Shown: piece after piece, positions 18,079-25,632 of the stretch
Layout: each line of letters begins with the position of its first letter
Numbering within the stretch: position 1 is the first letter of the stretch
Assembly (NCBI RefSeq): GCF_963676665.1
Contig: NZ_OY781373.1
Coordinates: 186,001 to 250,000, forward strand
Length of the DNA: 64,000 nucleotides
Direction: 5' to 3'
Source: an uncultured Tolumonas sp.
GTDB taxonomy: Bacteria > Pseudomonadota > Gammaproteobacteria > Enterobacterales > Aeromonadaceae
Translations under genes and position numbers: made by a program
Notes under the pieces: model-generated
What the model was told of the DNA's origin: nothing
The model's input: the letters and a program-made list of their open reading frames with translations, nothing else
The model's database searches: none

Positions 18079-18933
18079 ATGGGTTTGTTTTCCTTCATAA
18101 AGGAAACTTGGGATGAAGCAAGTTATGAGATTGATAATCAATTTCGTAGTCTTGGATCTGTCTTGAGAATTGAATTGACCAGCGGTTATCGGTACGGGAT
18201 TTATGTGGGTGATGATGAAATTGTCCTAGTACAAGGCCGTAAAGTTAAAAAGATCAATTTTGAAAGTTTTAAAGATGGGATTGGCTTTTTTAGCGCAGGT
18301 TGGGTGAAGTCATTACTTTTTAATGTAAACAAAAATGCAGGCCAATCATGCCGGTGCGCTCTGAACATGTTAGGTAAGCAAGTAGACATGACTAATAAGG
18401 AGTTTGCATTATATTGCCGAACAGGAGACAAAGATTTCAGTAATTATGATTTAGGAAAAGAGTTCAGCTTAAATTCATTACAAATCAGAGAAGATACTGA
18501 TTCTGAAAAAGCTGCACAGAGGGATAGAAAAGATACACGAAAAAAATTGGTCAAAAAAGCTCTACAAGAGCATAGGAAAAATCTTTTAAATACGGCATAT
18601 AAAGACCTCAAAGAGTTTTTGCCAAATAATTTATTTGAAGTTGAAAACAAGAGTAGCGTCAAGATAAGTATCACTACTAACACTGATAAGTCACTAATAT
18701 GCTTATATAATGCTCTTTCTTTCATGGTTCCAGATGTAAAGCAAGAACAGAGCGAGTTTATATTGAGTACCTCTTTAGAGGCAGAGAAAGATATTATCAA
18801 TAAGATCTTAGTTGCCGCAGATAAGAAGTATAAATCTGGGTTATATAAAAAAATTTGCTATCTTGAGAGTCAAGACGATTTTTTAAAAGAATTTCCTAAA
18901 AAAATTCAAGATGCTTCTGAGTTGTATAAATAA
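18079..18933 (+). CDS. LRAT/NC-domain-like protein with charged C-terminus
   Basis: The ATG at 18079 follows GAGGTG with good spacing and gives 284 residues; an upstream in-frame ATG at 18013 lies inside the operator. Residues about 20-120 resemble the LRAT/NC (permuted NlpC/P60) fold: GSVLRIELTSGYRYGIYVGD, then NFESFKDG, then CALNMLGKQ and TNKEFALYCRTG. In active members the first block has a histidine (HYGIYVG) and the second has NCEHF; here arginine and TNKEF replace them, so the domain looks catalytically inactive. The remainder is lysine-rich and helical and is unrecognised. It shares an operator region with the HTH-dynamin gene, so the two probably act together. Confidence 0.6.
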   Translation: MGLFSFIKETWDEASYEIDNQFRSLGSVLRIELTSGYRYGIYVGDDEIVLVQGRKVKKINFESFKDGIGFFSAGWVKSLLFNVNKNAGQSCRCALNMLGKQVDMTNKEFALYCRTGDKDFSNYDLGKEFSLNSLQIREDTDSEKAAQRDRKDTRKKLVKKALQEHRKNLLNTAYKDLKEFLPNNLFEVENKSSVKISITTNTDKSLICLYNALSFMVPDVKQEQSEFILSTSLEAEKDIINKILVAADKKYKSGLYKKICYLESQDDFLKEFPKKIQDASELYK

Positions 18934-19016
18934 TCATTAATTAACCAGAAAATTTGTAACCCCCTGGTGATCAAATCTGGTATCGATTCCTAATGCTTTA
19001 GGGGAGTTTTGCTGGG

Positions 19017-19070
19017 ATGAAGGTAGTTTTACCACTCAGTCAGAGCGTACAAGCATTGCAAATTTTCTAG
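19017..19070 (+). other. Possible leader peptide of the nucleotide operon
   Basis: A 17-codon frame (MKVVLPLSQSVQALQIF) starts at 19017 after GGGGAG, 17 bp before the deaminase start at 19088. It may be a chance frame or a short translated leader. Nothing else supports it. Confidence 0.2.
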
Positions 19071-19087
19071 GCAAAGGTTTGAGAGTA

Positions 19088-19480
19088 ATGACAGTGGATT
19101 TTCTAACAATGTTTGAAAAAGCAAGAGATCTTGCTCAACCATATAGACCAAGTACCAAAGCTGTTTCTGGGCAAGTTGGTACGGCATTATCTACTCCAGA
19201 AGGGAATATCTACACGGGTGTAAGTGTGAATACCCCATGCTCATTAGGCTTTTGTGGAGAACATGCAGCAGTAGCTGCCATGTTGGCCGACCAAAATGCG
19301 ATTATTCAATCCATTGTTTCTGTCGATGAAAATGGCGAAGTGATGGTACCTTGCGGTCGTTGTCGACAACTGTTGCTATTTCTTCATAAGGAGAACAAGA
19401 ACACGCGTATATATATCAATAAAAAAGGCGATGTTGTCTCCTTATCAGATTTAATGCCTTATTCCAAAGGAGCATTGTAA
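19088..19480 (+). CDS. Cytidine/blasticidin-S deaminase-like zinc enzyme
   Basis: A protein of 130 residues from the ATG at 19088. The zinc site is complete: C56-G-E58 in LGFCGEHAAV and C89/C92 in PCGRCRQLL, at the same spacing as in tetrameric cytidine deaminases. The usual CAERTA is changed to CGEHAA, and the fit to the blasticidin-S-deaminase branch is at least as good, so the substrate may not be plain cytidine. It hydrolytically removes an amino group from a cytosine-type base or a derivative. It is the first gene of a six-gene coupled operon of nucleotide enzymes, so it probably makes or detoxifies an intermediate of that pathway. Confidence 0.82.
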   Translation: MTVDFLTMFEKARDLAQPYRPSTKAVSGQVGTALSTPEGNIYTGVSVNTPCSLGFCGEHAAVAAMLADQNAIIQSIVSVDENGEVMVPCGRCRQLLLFLHKENKNTRIYINKKGDVVSLSDLMPYSKGAL

Positions 19481-19491
19481 TAGGAGTTCTG

Positions 19492-20100
19492 ATGTACAGT
19501 ATTAAAGAAACATCTATCGGTAAAGCTTGGGTTGCACTCGTAAATTTGGTTCAAACGGAAGGGACACAATTGGCTGATGAGGGTATGGAAATCACCAATG
19601 TGACAGTGCAATTCGATCATGATTCAAATCAGCCAGACCAAATTTTAGAAGAATTTGCGGACAAGGATATGATTCAAAACATGCAATTCGTATTCTTTGG
19701 TCGTGGCGAAGATCGCCTTGGACACAGCTACAAAGATCTTATGATGGGACCATTAGGTGAGAATGACTTCTCCGATGTTGTAGCGCTTCTTAAGAATAAA
19801 GAGGAGTGTAAACGTGCTACCGTGACATTTTGCCACAAAGGAGAAGGTAAAGTGCCATGTATTAACGTTGTAAATTTCCTTAGCAGAAATGAGGAATTGC
19901 AAGTGAGCTACTTTGCTCGTGGTCAGGATGCTTACAAGAAGTTCTTTGCTGATGCGGTAGCTGTGGCTGAGATGCAGGCGCTAGTGGCTAAAGAGGTTGG
20001 CTTGCAGGTTGGCACTATTACCGGGTTTATTGCTTCTGCACATAATTATTTTGATGATGCGGAAAAATACAATGTGCTTATTGATGTGAGCGAACAATGA
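19492..20100 (+). CDS. Thymidylate synthase-like protein (nucleotide C5-modifying candidate)
   Basis: A protein of 202 residues, shorter than the roughly 264 of ThyA. The N-terminus (GKAWVALVNLVQTEGTQLAD) resembles the start of the thymidylate synthase fold. The C-terminal half is clearer: KVPCINVVNFLSRNEELQVS, then a long helix with VAKEVGLQVGTITGFIASAH. C123 in VPC lines up with the ThyA nucleophile (PPCH). The histidine after it is replaced by isoleucine, and the PFN segment that selects dUMP is replaced by YFARGQDAYKKF. Divergent ThyA relatives such as CMP hydroxymethylases in nucleoside-antibiotic pathways modify C5 of cytosine nucleotides. A similar reaction is likely here but unproven. 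Confidence 0.65.
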   Translation: MYSIKETSIGKAWVALVNLVQTEGTQLADEGMEITNVTVQFDHDSNQPDQILEEFADKDMIQNMQFVFFGRGEDRLGHSYKDLMMGPLGENDFSDVVALLKNKEECKRATVTFCHKGEGKVPCINVVNFLSRNEELQVSYFARGQDAYKKFFADAVAVAEMQALVAKEVGLQVGTITGFIASAHNYFDDAEKYNVLIDVSEQ

Positions 20101-21491
20101 AAATCCTCTTTGTGGTGCCTCGTTCATTCAATACAAAACAGATGTATAAGGAATATCCACTTGGTGTAGGTATTCTTGCCACATTATGTCGCCAGAATGG
20201 ACATGATACTCTCATCTATGATGGAAATGTCGAAGATAGTGAAGGAGAAAGTGTCGAGCGTTGGATTGAAGGGTTTCAACCGGATGTTATCTCTTACTCT
20301 ATTATTACTCCAAACTATCCGGTTGCGAAAATACAGGTTTCTAAGTTAAAAAAAATATATCCGAAAGCGTTCTATGTTGCTGGTGGTCTCCATCCTACGC
20401 TATTTCCTGAATTAGTACTGAATGACGGATATGATTTGGTATGTTTAGGTGAAGGAGAGATTCGTTTTCCAAAGGTCATTGAAGCACTTGAAAGAAACAT
20501 TGGCTTTAATCATATAGACGGAGTTTTTTTTAGAGACGGTGAAGCTATAGTAAAAAAAACAATGCTGGATCAACGGGTAAATCTCAACGAACTACCATTT
20601 GTGGATCGTAACGTGTTTAATTTGAAACGATACACACACCATTCGTTGGTGGCTTCTCGTGGTTGCCCATATAAGTGTAAATTCTGCTGTAACTATTCAG
20701 GCACAATTCTTCAAAATGGGCTGTCAGTCAGTCCGGCAGAACGTGTTCTTGACGAATTACAATACCTTGAGAATAACTTTGGTGCGACCGTTGTCTTTTT
20801 CTGTGATGATATTTTTTTCGTAAAGAAAAAAGAAATTCTAAAGTTCTGTGCCGGTTACAAAGAGCGTGGCCTTTCTCTTAAATGGATAGGTCAGATGCGA
20901 GCTGATACTCTTGATGATGAAATTGCCGAAGCGATGGCTCTGGCTGGCTGTCAACGACTATATTTCGGTGTCGAATCTGGTTCAGAAAATGTATTGGTGT
21001 CGACCAATAAGCGACTAACTAAAGCTCAGCTCTTGACTGGAACAAATGCAGCTAAGAAGGCTGGAATCCGCGTGAAAACAGGTTGGATTTTTGGTCTGCC
21101 GGGAACCATGAAAGATCAATATGCTTCTATCGACTTCATGCTAGAAATGCGGCCACATGAAATCTCGGTACACCAGCTTATTCCTTTCCCTGGAACACCT
21201 TACTATGAATCACCAGAGCAATTCGGAATACGCATTCGCGATAAGTTCGACTTTGAAAGTTTCTGTTACGGTGGTATCTCTGACAATATCCAATTTGATT
21301 ACTTGACAGCTGAGCAACTTGTTGATCTTTACAATGAGACGGCTAGGCGGTTGGAGCTTGCTGGATACGTTCCATCCGATAAAGCTAAACTTGGCGACGA
21401 ATATATATATAGCACACCGATTAATAAAAACTTCATGCCAGTATTTAGAAAAACGACAGAGGCTCAAAAGGAGTCTAAGCATGTCGAATAA
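20097..21491 (+). CDS. B12-binding-type radical SAM enzyme
   Basis: A protein of 464 residues whose ATG overlaps the previous stop (ATGA). Residues 1-150 form a cobalamin-binding-like Rossmann domain (YPLGVGILATLCRQNGHDTL, AGGLHPTLFP, CLGEGEIRFP); a clear DxHxxG motif is not seen, so B12 may not be ligated in the base-off mode. The radical SAM core has C190, C194 and C197 (SRGCPYKCKFCCN), followed by FFCDDIFF, YFGVESGSENVL and GWIFGLPGTMKDQ. The C-terminus (about 370-464) is extended. Members of this class methylate or rearrange unreactive carbons. Between ThyA-like and kinase-like genes, the likely substrate is a modified nucleoside or nucleotide. Confidence 0.8.
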   Translation: MKILFVVPRSFNTKQMYKEYPLGVGILATLCRQNGHDTLIYDGNVEDSEGESVERWIEGFQPDVISYSIITPNYPVAKIQVSKLKKIYPKAFYVAGGLHPTLFPELVLNDGYDLVCLGEGEIRFPKVIEALERNIGFNHIDGVFFRDGEAIVKKTMLDQRVNLNELPFVDRNVFNLKRYTHHSLVASRGCPYKCKFCCNYSGTILQNGLSVSPAERVLDELQYLENNFGATVVFFCDDIFFVKKKEILKFCAGYKERGLSLKWIGQMRADTLDDEIAEAMALAGCQRLYFGVESGSENVLVSTNKRLTKAQLLTGTNAAKKAGIRVKTGWIFGLPGTMKDQYASIDFMLEMRPHEISVHQLIPFPGTPYYESPEQFGIRIRDKFDFESFCYGGISDNIQFDYLTAEQLVDLYNETARRLELAGYVPSDKAKLGDEYIYSTPINKNFMPVFRKTTEAQKESKHVE

Positions 21492-22179
21492 TAACGACTT
21501 AGTTGTGCGAGCTGAGAAGTTATGGGGCCGACTCACTTTGCCTGAAGAAAATACATTTGTATCCTCAGCCCCAGTAATTGCATTAGAAGGACACAATGGA
21601 GCAGGCAAATCAACAATAGCGGGATTGATTAGAGACCACTTCAATATGAAAGTCCATGTGGGAGTGCCTAATGTATTCCTTGCTGGTGGTCTTAAGTATC
21701 GAATGATTGCTGAAACTAACTGGCAGGCGTCTGCTCTTTATTTTCTGTCCGGTGTAATGGAAAAAATTAGAGAGCTTCGCGAATTGGAGAATAATGATGG
21801 CTTTCATCTTATTGAGCGCTCCCTTTGGTCTACACTTTCTGCACATGCCTCTGAGGACCCTATTCGTTTGGCAAAGATAGTCGCGATACTTCGTGAGATG
21901 GGAATAGGCTTATGCGAACCTGACTACACTATAATCCTGAATGCAACATTCGATCATTGCTATGGGAGAATTCAGCTAAAAGAAAATGAGGAAGAGAAAA
22001 AGCTTGATGCACTTTTGACTCATGACATTTATTACCAGAAAGAAGCTGTATTCTATCGTTGGCTAGGTGCACAACGTAAGAAACGGATTTTCCAAATTAA
22101 CGTCACTGATCGTGAATCCATAGATGTTTTCAAAGAGGATATACTTCCTATCCTTGGCCAGATCCTGAGTAAGAAATGA
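21481..22179 (+). CDS. dTMP-kinase-like P-loop nucleotide kinase
   Basis: A protein of 232 residues from the ATG at 21481, overlapping the radical SAM gene by 11 bp (GGAG at 21472). The P-loop ALEGHNGAGKST lies near residues 34-45, IERSLWSTLSAHAS near 105-120 matches the thymidylate-kinase DR(Y/W) region, and a lid-like segment RIQLKENEEEKK follows. Such kinases phosphorylate nucleoside monophosphates. Here it would charge the modified monophosphate made by the neighbouring enzymes towards the diphosphate or triphosphate. Substrate preference cannot be read from sequence. Confidence 0.78.
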   Translation: MSNNNDLVVRAEKLWGRLTLPEENTFVSSAPVIALEGHNGAGKSTIAGLIRDHFNMKVHVGVPNVFLAGGLKYRMIAETNWQASALYFLSGVMEKIRELRELENNDGFHLIERSLWSTLSAHASEDPIRLAKIVAILREMGIGLCEPDYTIILNATFDHCYGRIQLKENEEEKKLDALLTHDIYYQKEAVFYRWLGAQRKKRIFQINVTDRESIDVFKEDILPILGQILSKK

Positions 22180-23399
22180 TGGGTTTGAAACTATTAACTA
22201 GTAACGCACAAAAATATGCTCCCATGATGGAGGTGTTGTCACATCTTGGTATTGAGTTACACATAGAAGATCTTGAATTGGTAGAGATACAGACCAGAGA
22301 TATATCCCAAAGTGCAAATGCCAAAGCTTTAGATGCCGCGAAGCTCATGTCGGTTCCGGTGCTTATCGATGATGTTGCGTTATATCTTGATGCCTATAAT
22401 GACTATCCTGGGCCTTTGATAAAGCATACGCTTAAAGGAATTGGCTACGATGGAATAAAAGCTCTGCTGAGAGATAAAAACAATGCAGCGACGATAGTAT
22501 GTGCTTTAAGCATCGCTATTGGCTCGGACTTATTCTGTTATCAGGGCCGCGTGAAGGGATACATCGATCTAGATGTAGAAATTGAAGATGAAAGGATGAT
22601 GTTATCATCGATTTTCAAGTGTGAAGACGGTGAACCATTGGGTATGAAACACCGAGAACTAGCATTCGAAAGCTTATCCCGACAACTATTGGAGATTCGC
22701 GCTAAGTGTGCGACATATGCTGTAGAATCTGGTCATACTCCGGATGTGTGTGATCTTAAGTCTGCTTACCATTGTGTGTTTTGCCAGGAATTTGATGATG
22801 TTGAGTCATCTGTTTTCGCTGATTTGGTGGGAGATGAGATCCAAAATCGTATTGTGTATGAAGATGATGATTTTATTTTGATCGTACCAATTGGTCTGTT
22901 TGTGGAGGGCGGATTACTGCTGTTATCCAAGGAACATATTCCAAGTTTTGCCCATTTGCCTCAAGATAAATATGCTGCTCTTAATGAGCTGCTTGATAAG
23001 ATCAAATTGGCTTTAGCCAAAATATGGGGTGTAGTACCAATTGTTTTTGAACACGGACCTGCCATTGATAAAACTAAAGGAAAATGTTGTGTAGACCATG
23101 CTCATTTCAATATTTTCCCTGTATCAGTAAACGTGCATTTCAAGTTAGAAGATAGATTTCCTCAATCAATAAAAGATACTTCTTTCTTAAGTCATTACAA
23201 AAACTTGGAAGATGGTTACCTTTATGTTGACTCCCCAATAAGCGGAATGTACGTATATGATGGTAATAATGTGCCAAGCCAGTTATTGCGTCGATATATT
23301 ACAGAGATGTTAGGTATACCTGACAGATGGCACTGGCGTCATTATATGGGGATCGACGAGATGAAAACGACCTTGGACAAATTGAGATATTTTAAGTGA
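22176..23399 (+). CDS. HAM1/ITPase-HIT fusion protein
   Basis: A protein of 407 residues whose start overlaps the kinase stop. Residues 1-190 are HAM1 (XTP/dITP pyrophosphatase)-like, with LLTSNAQKYAPMMEV near the start, LIDDVALYLDAYNDYPGPLI with D69/D70, and GEPLGMKHRELAFESLS. Residues about 200-330 are HIT-like, with CVFCQEF, IVYEDDDFILIVP, GGLLLLSKEHIPSF and the nucleotide-handling motif DHAHFNIFPV, in which the third histidine of HxHxH is Asn. The last 70 residues are unrecognised. One domain would hydrolyse non-canonical NTPs and the other would transfer or hydrolyse nucleotidyl groups. A fusion suggests house-cleaning or directed processing of the modified nucleotide made by the operon. 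Confidence 0.78.
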   Translation: MMGLKLLTSNAQKYAPMMEVLSHLGIELHIEDLELVEIQTRDISQSANAKALDAAKLMSVPVLIDDVALYLDAYNDYPGPLIKHTLKGIGYDGIKALLRDKNNAATIVCALSIAIGSDLFCYQGRVKGYIDLDVEIEDERMMLSSIFKCEDGEPLGMKHRELAFESLSRQLLEIRAKCATYAVESGHTPDVCDLKSAYHCVFCQEFDDVESSVFADLVGDEIQNRIVYEDDDFILIVPIGLFVEGGLLLLSKEHIPSFAHLPQDKYAALNELLDKIKLALAKIWGVVPIVFEHGPAIDKTKGKCCVDHAHFNIFPVSVNVHFKLEDRFPQSIKDTSFLSHYKNLEDGYLYVDSPISGMYVYDGNNVPSQLLRRYITEMLGIPDRWHWRHYMGIDEMKTTLDKLRYFK

Positions 23400-24085
23400 G
23401 CAATGGCTTAAATAAAACACTTTACAACATGGATGATAGTCATAATGAGTATGGCAATCATGATGTCGCACAAATAGCTGCTCGATGGGATGCTAAGGCA
23501 AGGCTGTGGGATGAACAATTCCTAAAACCTGATAGCCATTTGAATCAAGATGGTGCATATGATCAGTTTATTGCAGATGCTCAACTTATTTTAAGTCAAT
23601 TGGGTAATAGAACTATTAACTTACTTGAAATTGGCTGCGGAACTGCTTTGGTATCTGATGCGCTTCAAGGAAACCATATTGCGATAACCGGTATAGATAT
23701 CAGTGAAAAGATGCTTGATAAAGCCAGAAAAAAGAAAATAAAGAATGCTTCGTTTTTTTGCGCAGATGTATTCAATTTGCCAATCGAAGGTACACCACAG
23801 TATAACGTCATACTAAGCCGTGGTATTTTACTGTCTCATTATTGTAAGAGTGATGTAGTTGCGTTGCTTAATGTTATAAAACGATGTGGATCGCTTGGCG
23901 ATACAGTTGTGATGTTGGATTTTTTGAACGCGGATGCAACAGACTCTTCTTACCATCAGCCTACGAATAAAACTTACTATTTTCCGGATGAAATTCGAAA
24001 AGTAGCTAACGAAATAGGATTTTTAACGTGTAGGTTTACAGGTTCCCCAAAGCACAGAACTAGGTGTGTAATTTTACATTTGTAG
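23396..24085 (+). CDS. Class I SAM-dependent methyltransferase
   Basis: A protein of 229 residues from a GTG that overlaps the previous stop (GTGA); an internal ATG at 23429 is an alternative. SAM-binding motif I is INLLEIGCGTALVSDALQG, and the next acidic strand is ITGIDISEKMLDKARKK. Motif IV-like VILSRGILLSHY follows. It belongs to the Methyltransf_11/25 group of small-molecule methylases. As the last gene of the operon it may cap the final product or give self-resistance by methylation. The substrate is unknown. The 65 bp to the convergent relaxase-like gene hold nothing clear. Confidence 0.8.
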   Translation: MSNGLNKTLYNMDDSHNEYGNHDVAQIAARWDAKARLWDEQFLKPDSHLNQDGAYDQFIADAQLILSQLGNRTINLLEIGCGTALVSDALQGNHIAITGIDISEKMLDKARKKKIKNASFFCADVFNLPIEGTPQYNVILSRGILLSHYCKSDVVALLNVIKRCGSLGDTVVMLDFLNADATDSSYHQPTNKTYYFPDEIRKVANEIGFLTCRFTGSPKHRTRCVILHL

Positions 24086-24150
24086 TCGTTGCATCATCTG
24101 AAACTTGCCATTCGTACCACTGTAAGCAAAGATTATAATCTATGCATACC

Positions 24151-25632
24151 TTATCGATCTCTTGATAGTGAATCTGGTTTATTTTCAATCGTTGCCAGCT
24201 CTTCCATGATCATTTGTGATAAAGCAGGCGGTAACTTCAATGCTGACTCAGATGTTTTCGTCAGATACTGCTTCATTTGCTGCTGCAATCCTTTGTCTCT
24301 TGCATGCAGTGCAACTATCACTTGCCTGAAGATGTTAACTAACCGCTTACCGACATCCTCTGTTAACTCGTGTTTCAATATTGCGATATGTGTATTCTCA
24401 CTCTTCAGTTCGGCACGTTCTCGTCTAAGCTGGTCTTGTTCCTCCCGAAGTGTACTCAGTTCCATCTGTTTTTGTACTAGTTCATCCGTCAGTATGCTCA
24501 TTTGCTGCTTTATCTTCTCCCCAGCATGAATTCGGTCTGAATAAATTTTTTCCGCATCAGTTATTTTTTCCTGCATCAGCTCAAGTTGATGTGTGTGGAA
24601 ATTATGACTGCGCTCTGCCTTCGGTAGTTTCGCTTGCCGGTTCATTTCCTGCCGTTTCTCTGAACGTTGCTCCGCTTCTGGCGAAAACTCCACATGCAGC
24701 GCTTTGGGATGAAAAAGATACTCGTTCGCATAGTCCCGCAGCATTTTCTGAAAATACTCACCAAATACCTTCGACTGCTTCCGAGTTAGCTTCCCGTTAG
24801 CGGGGAGTAATTCCATTTCCGGATAGGCACGTTTGATATAGTCATTGACCACCTGAATCTGCCGTTTATGCAGATCATAGTCGCCGGTTTCCTGATTTCT
24901 GCCGGATAGAAAATAATGAGGATGTTGTCCTGTCTGCTGCTCCGATGAGCGTTCATCATCGTGCCCGATAATCGCTAGGATCGGATATTCAGGAAAATGG
25001 GCTTTCAGAAACAGCTCAGTAAAGCGCATGTATTCCTGAAGGCTGACTACCTTCGAATCAACGTTCCACTGATGAGGGATTTTCAAAATCCCTTCCTGAA
25101 GAAACACGGAATTCGCACAGGGTCGGTTATGAAGCTGATTGTGCGCATTCAGATAGGTTTTCAGCATATTGATACGTTGGTTTTTCCGTTGCATTGGCAG
25201 TCCGGAAAATTGCTCAATTTTGGAATAAGCTACATGGCCTTTGGTTGTCAGTATCTGTTGTAAAAACTCAACCGCCTGAACATTGCCATTGTCTCGTTCA
25301 CTTTCGATGGCTTTTTTCATTTTTAAACGATACTGACGTTGCTGTTCCTGTAAGTGACTCTGATTATGAATTTTCGGCTGCGGTGCAATCTGATATAGCA
25401 ATTCCAGACGCGCGTCTTCCGAGCAATCATTCAGTCTGGAAAATTGCCCGTTGACCCAGATCAGATTGTTGGTTTCAAGCTGATGATCCCATTCTTGTTG
25501 CTCTGTTTTTTTAACACCCGTTGGCGGCGCAATTCGTAATGAATGCGCGAGAGAATGTTCACATCTCAGTCGGTTTGATGGCGTTGATGTATAGTTCACT
25601 CGTCGATGAAACTGTCGGATAGTTCTCTTCAT
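24151..25632 (-). CDS. Relaxase/mobilization-like protein (MobV/Pre-like)
   Basis: A protein of 493 residues. An AGGAGG site stands 5 bp before the ATG. The middle contains AIIGHDDERSSEQ and, a few residues on, QHPHYFLSGRN. This resembles the metal-binding HxDE...PHxH core of MobV/Pre relaxases, though it is divergent. Residues about 340-440 form a long coiled coil (LQEKITDAEKIYSDRIHAGE, QKQMELSTLREEQDQLRRER), as is common behind Mob catalytic domains. It follows a recombinase gene and a hairpin-rich segment. The likely role is nicking an oriT for mobilisation by a helper element. The family call is tentative; other DNA-strand transferases cannot be excluded. Confidence 0.5.
   Translation of the reverse strand: MKRTIRQFHRRVNYTSTPSNRLRCEHSLAHSLRIAPPTGVKKTEQQEWDHQLETNNLIWVNGQFSRLNDCSEDARLELLYQIAPQPKIHNQSHLQEQQRQYRLKMKKAIESERDNGNVQAVEFLQQILTTKGHVAYSKIEQFSGLPMQRKNQRINMLKTYLNAHNQLHNRPCANSVFLQEGILKIPHQWNVDSKVVSLQEYMRFTELFLKAHFPEYPILAIIGHDDERSSEQQTGQHPHYFLSGRNQETGDYDLHKRQIQVVNDYIKRAYPEMELLPANGKLTRKQSKVFGEYFQKMLRDYANEYLFHPKALHVEFSPEAEQRSEKRQEMNRQAKLPKAERSHNFHTHQLELMQEKITDAEKIYSDRIHAGEKIKQQMSILTDELVQKQMELSTLREEQDQLRRERAELKSENTHIAILKHELTEDVGKRLVNIFRQVIVALHARDKGLQQQMKQYLTKTSESALKLPPALSQMIMEELATIENKPDSLSRDR

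Noticed and set aside
19088-19480. Plain housekeeping cytidine deaminase (cdd)
   Set aside because: The CGEHAA variant motif, short length and operon context argue for a specialised enzyme, so no cdd symbol is given.
21319-21480. Longer upstream start for the P-loop kinase
   Set aside because: It would overlap the radical SAM gene by more than 160 bp; the ATG at 21481 has a GGAG site and the usual 11-bp overlap.
24089-24529. A 146-codon plus-strand frame rich in Cys and Ser
   Set aside because: It is the antisense of the coiled-coil part of the relaxase-like gene; its composition is what that coding strand would produce.
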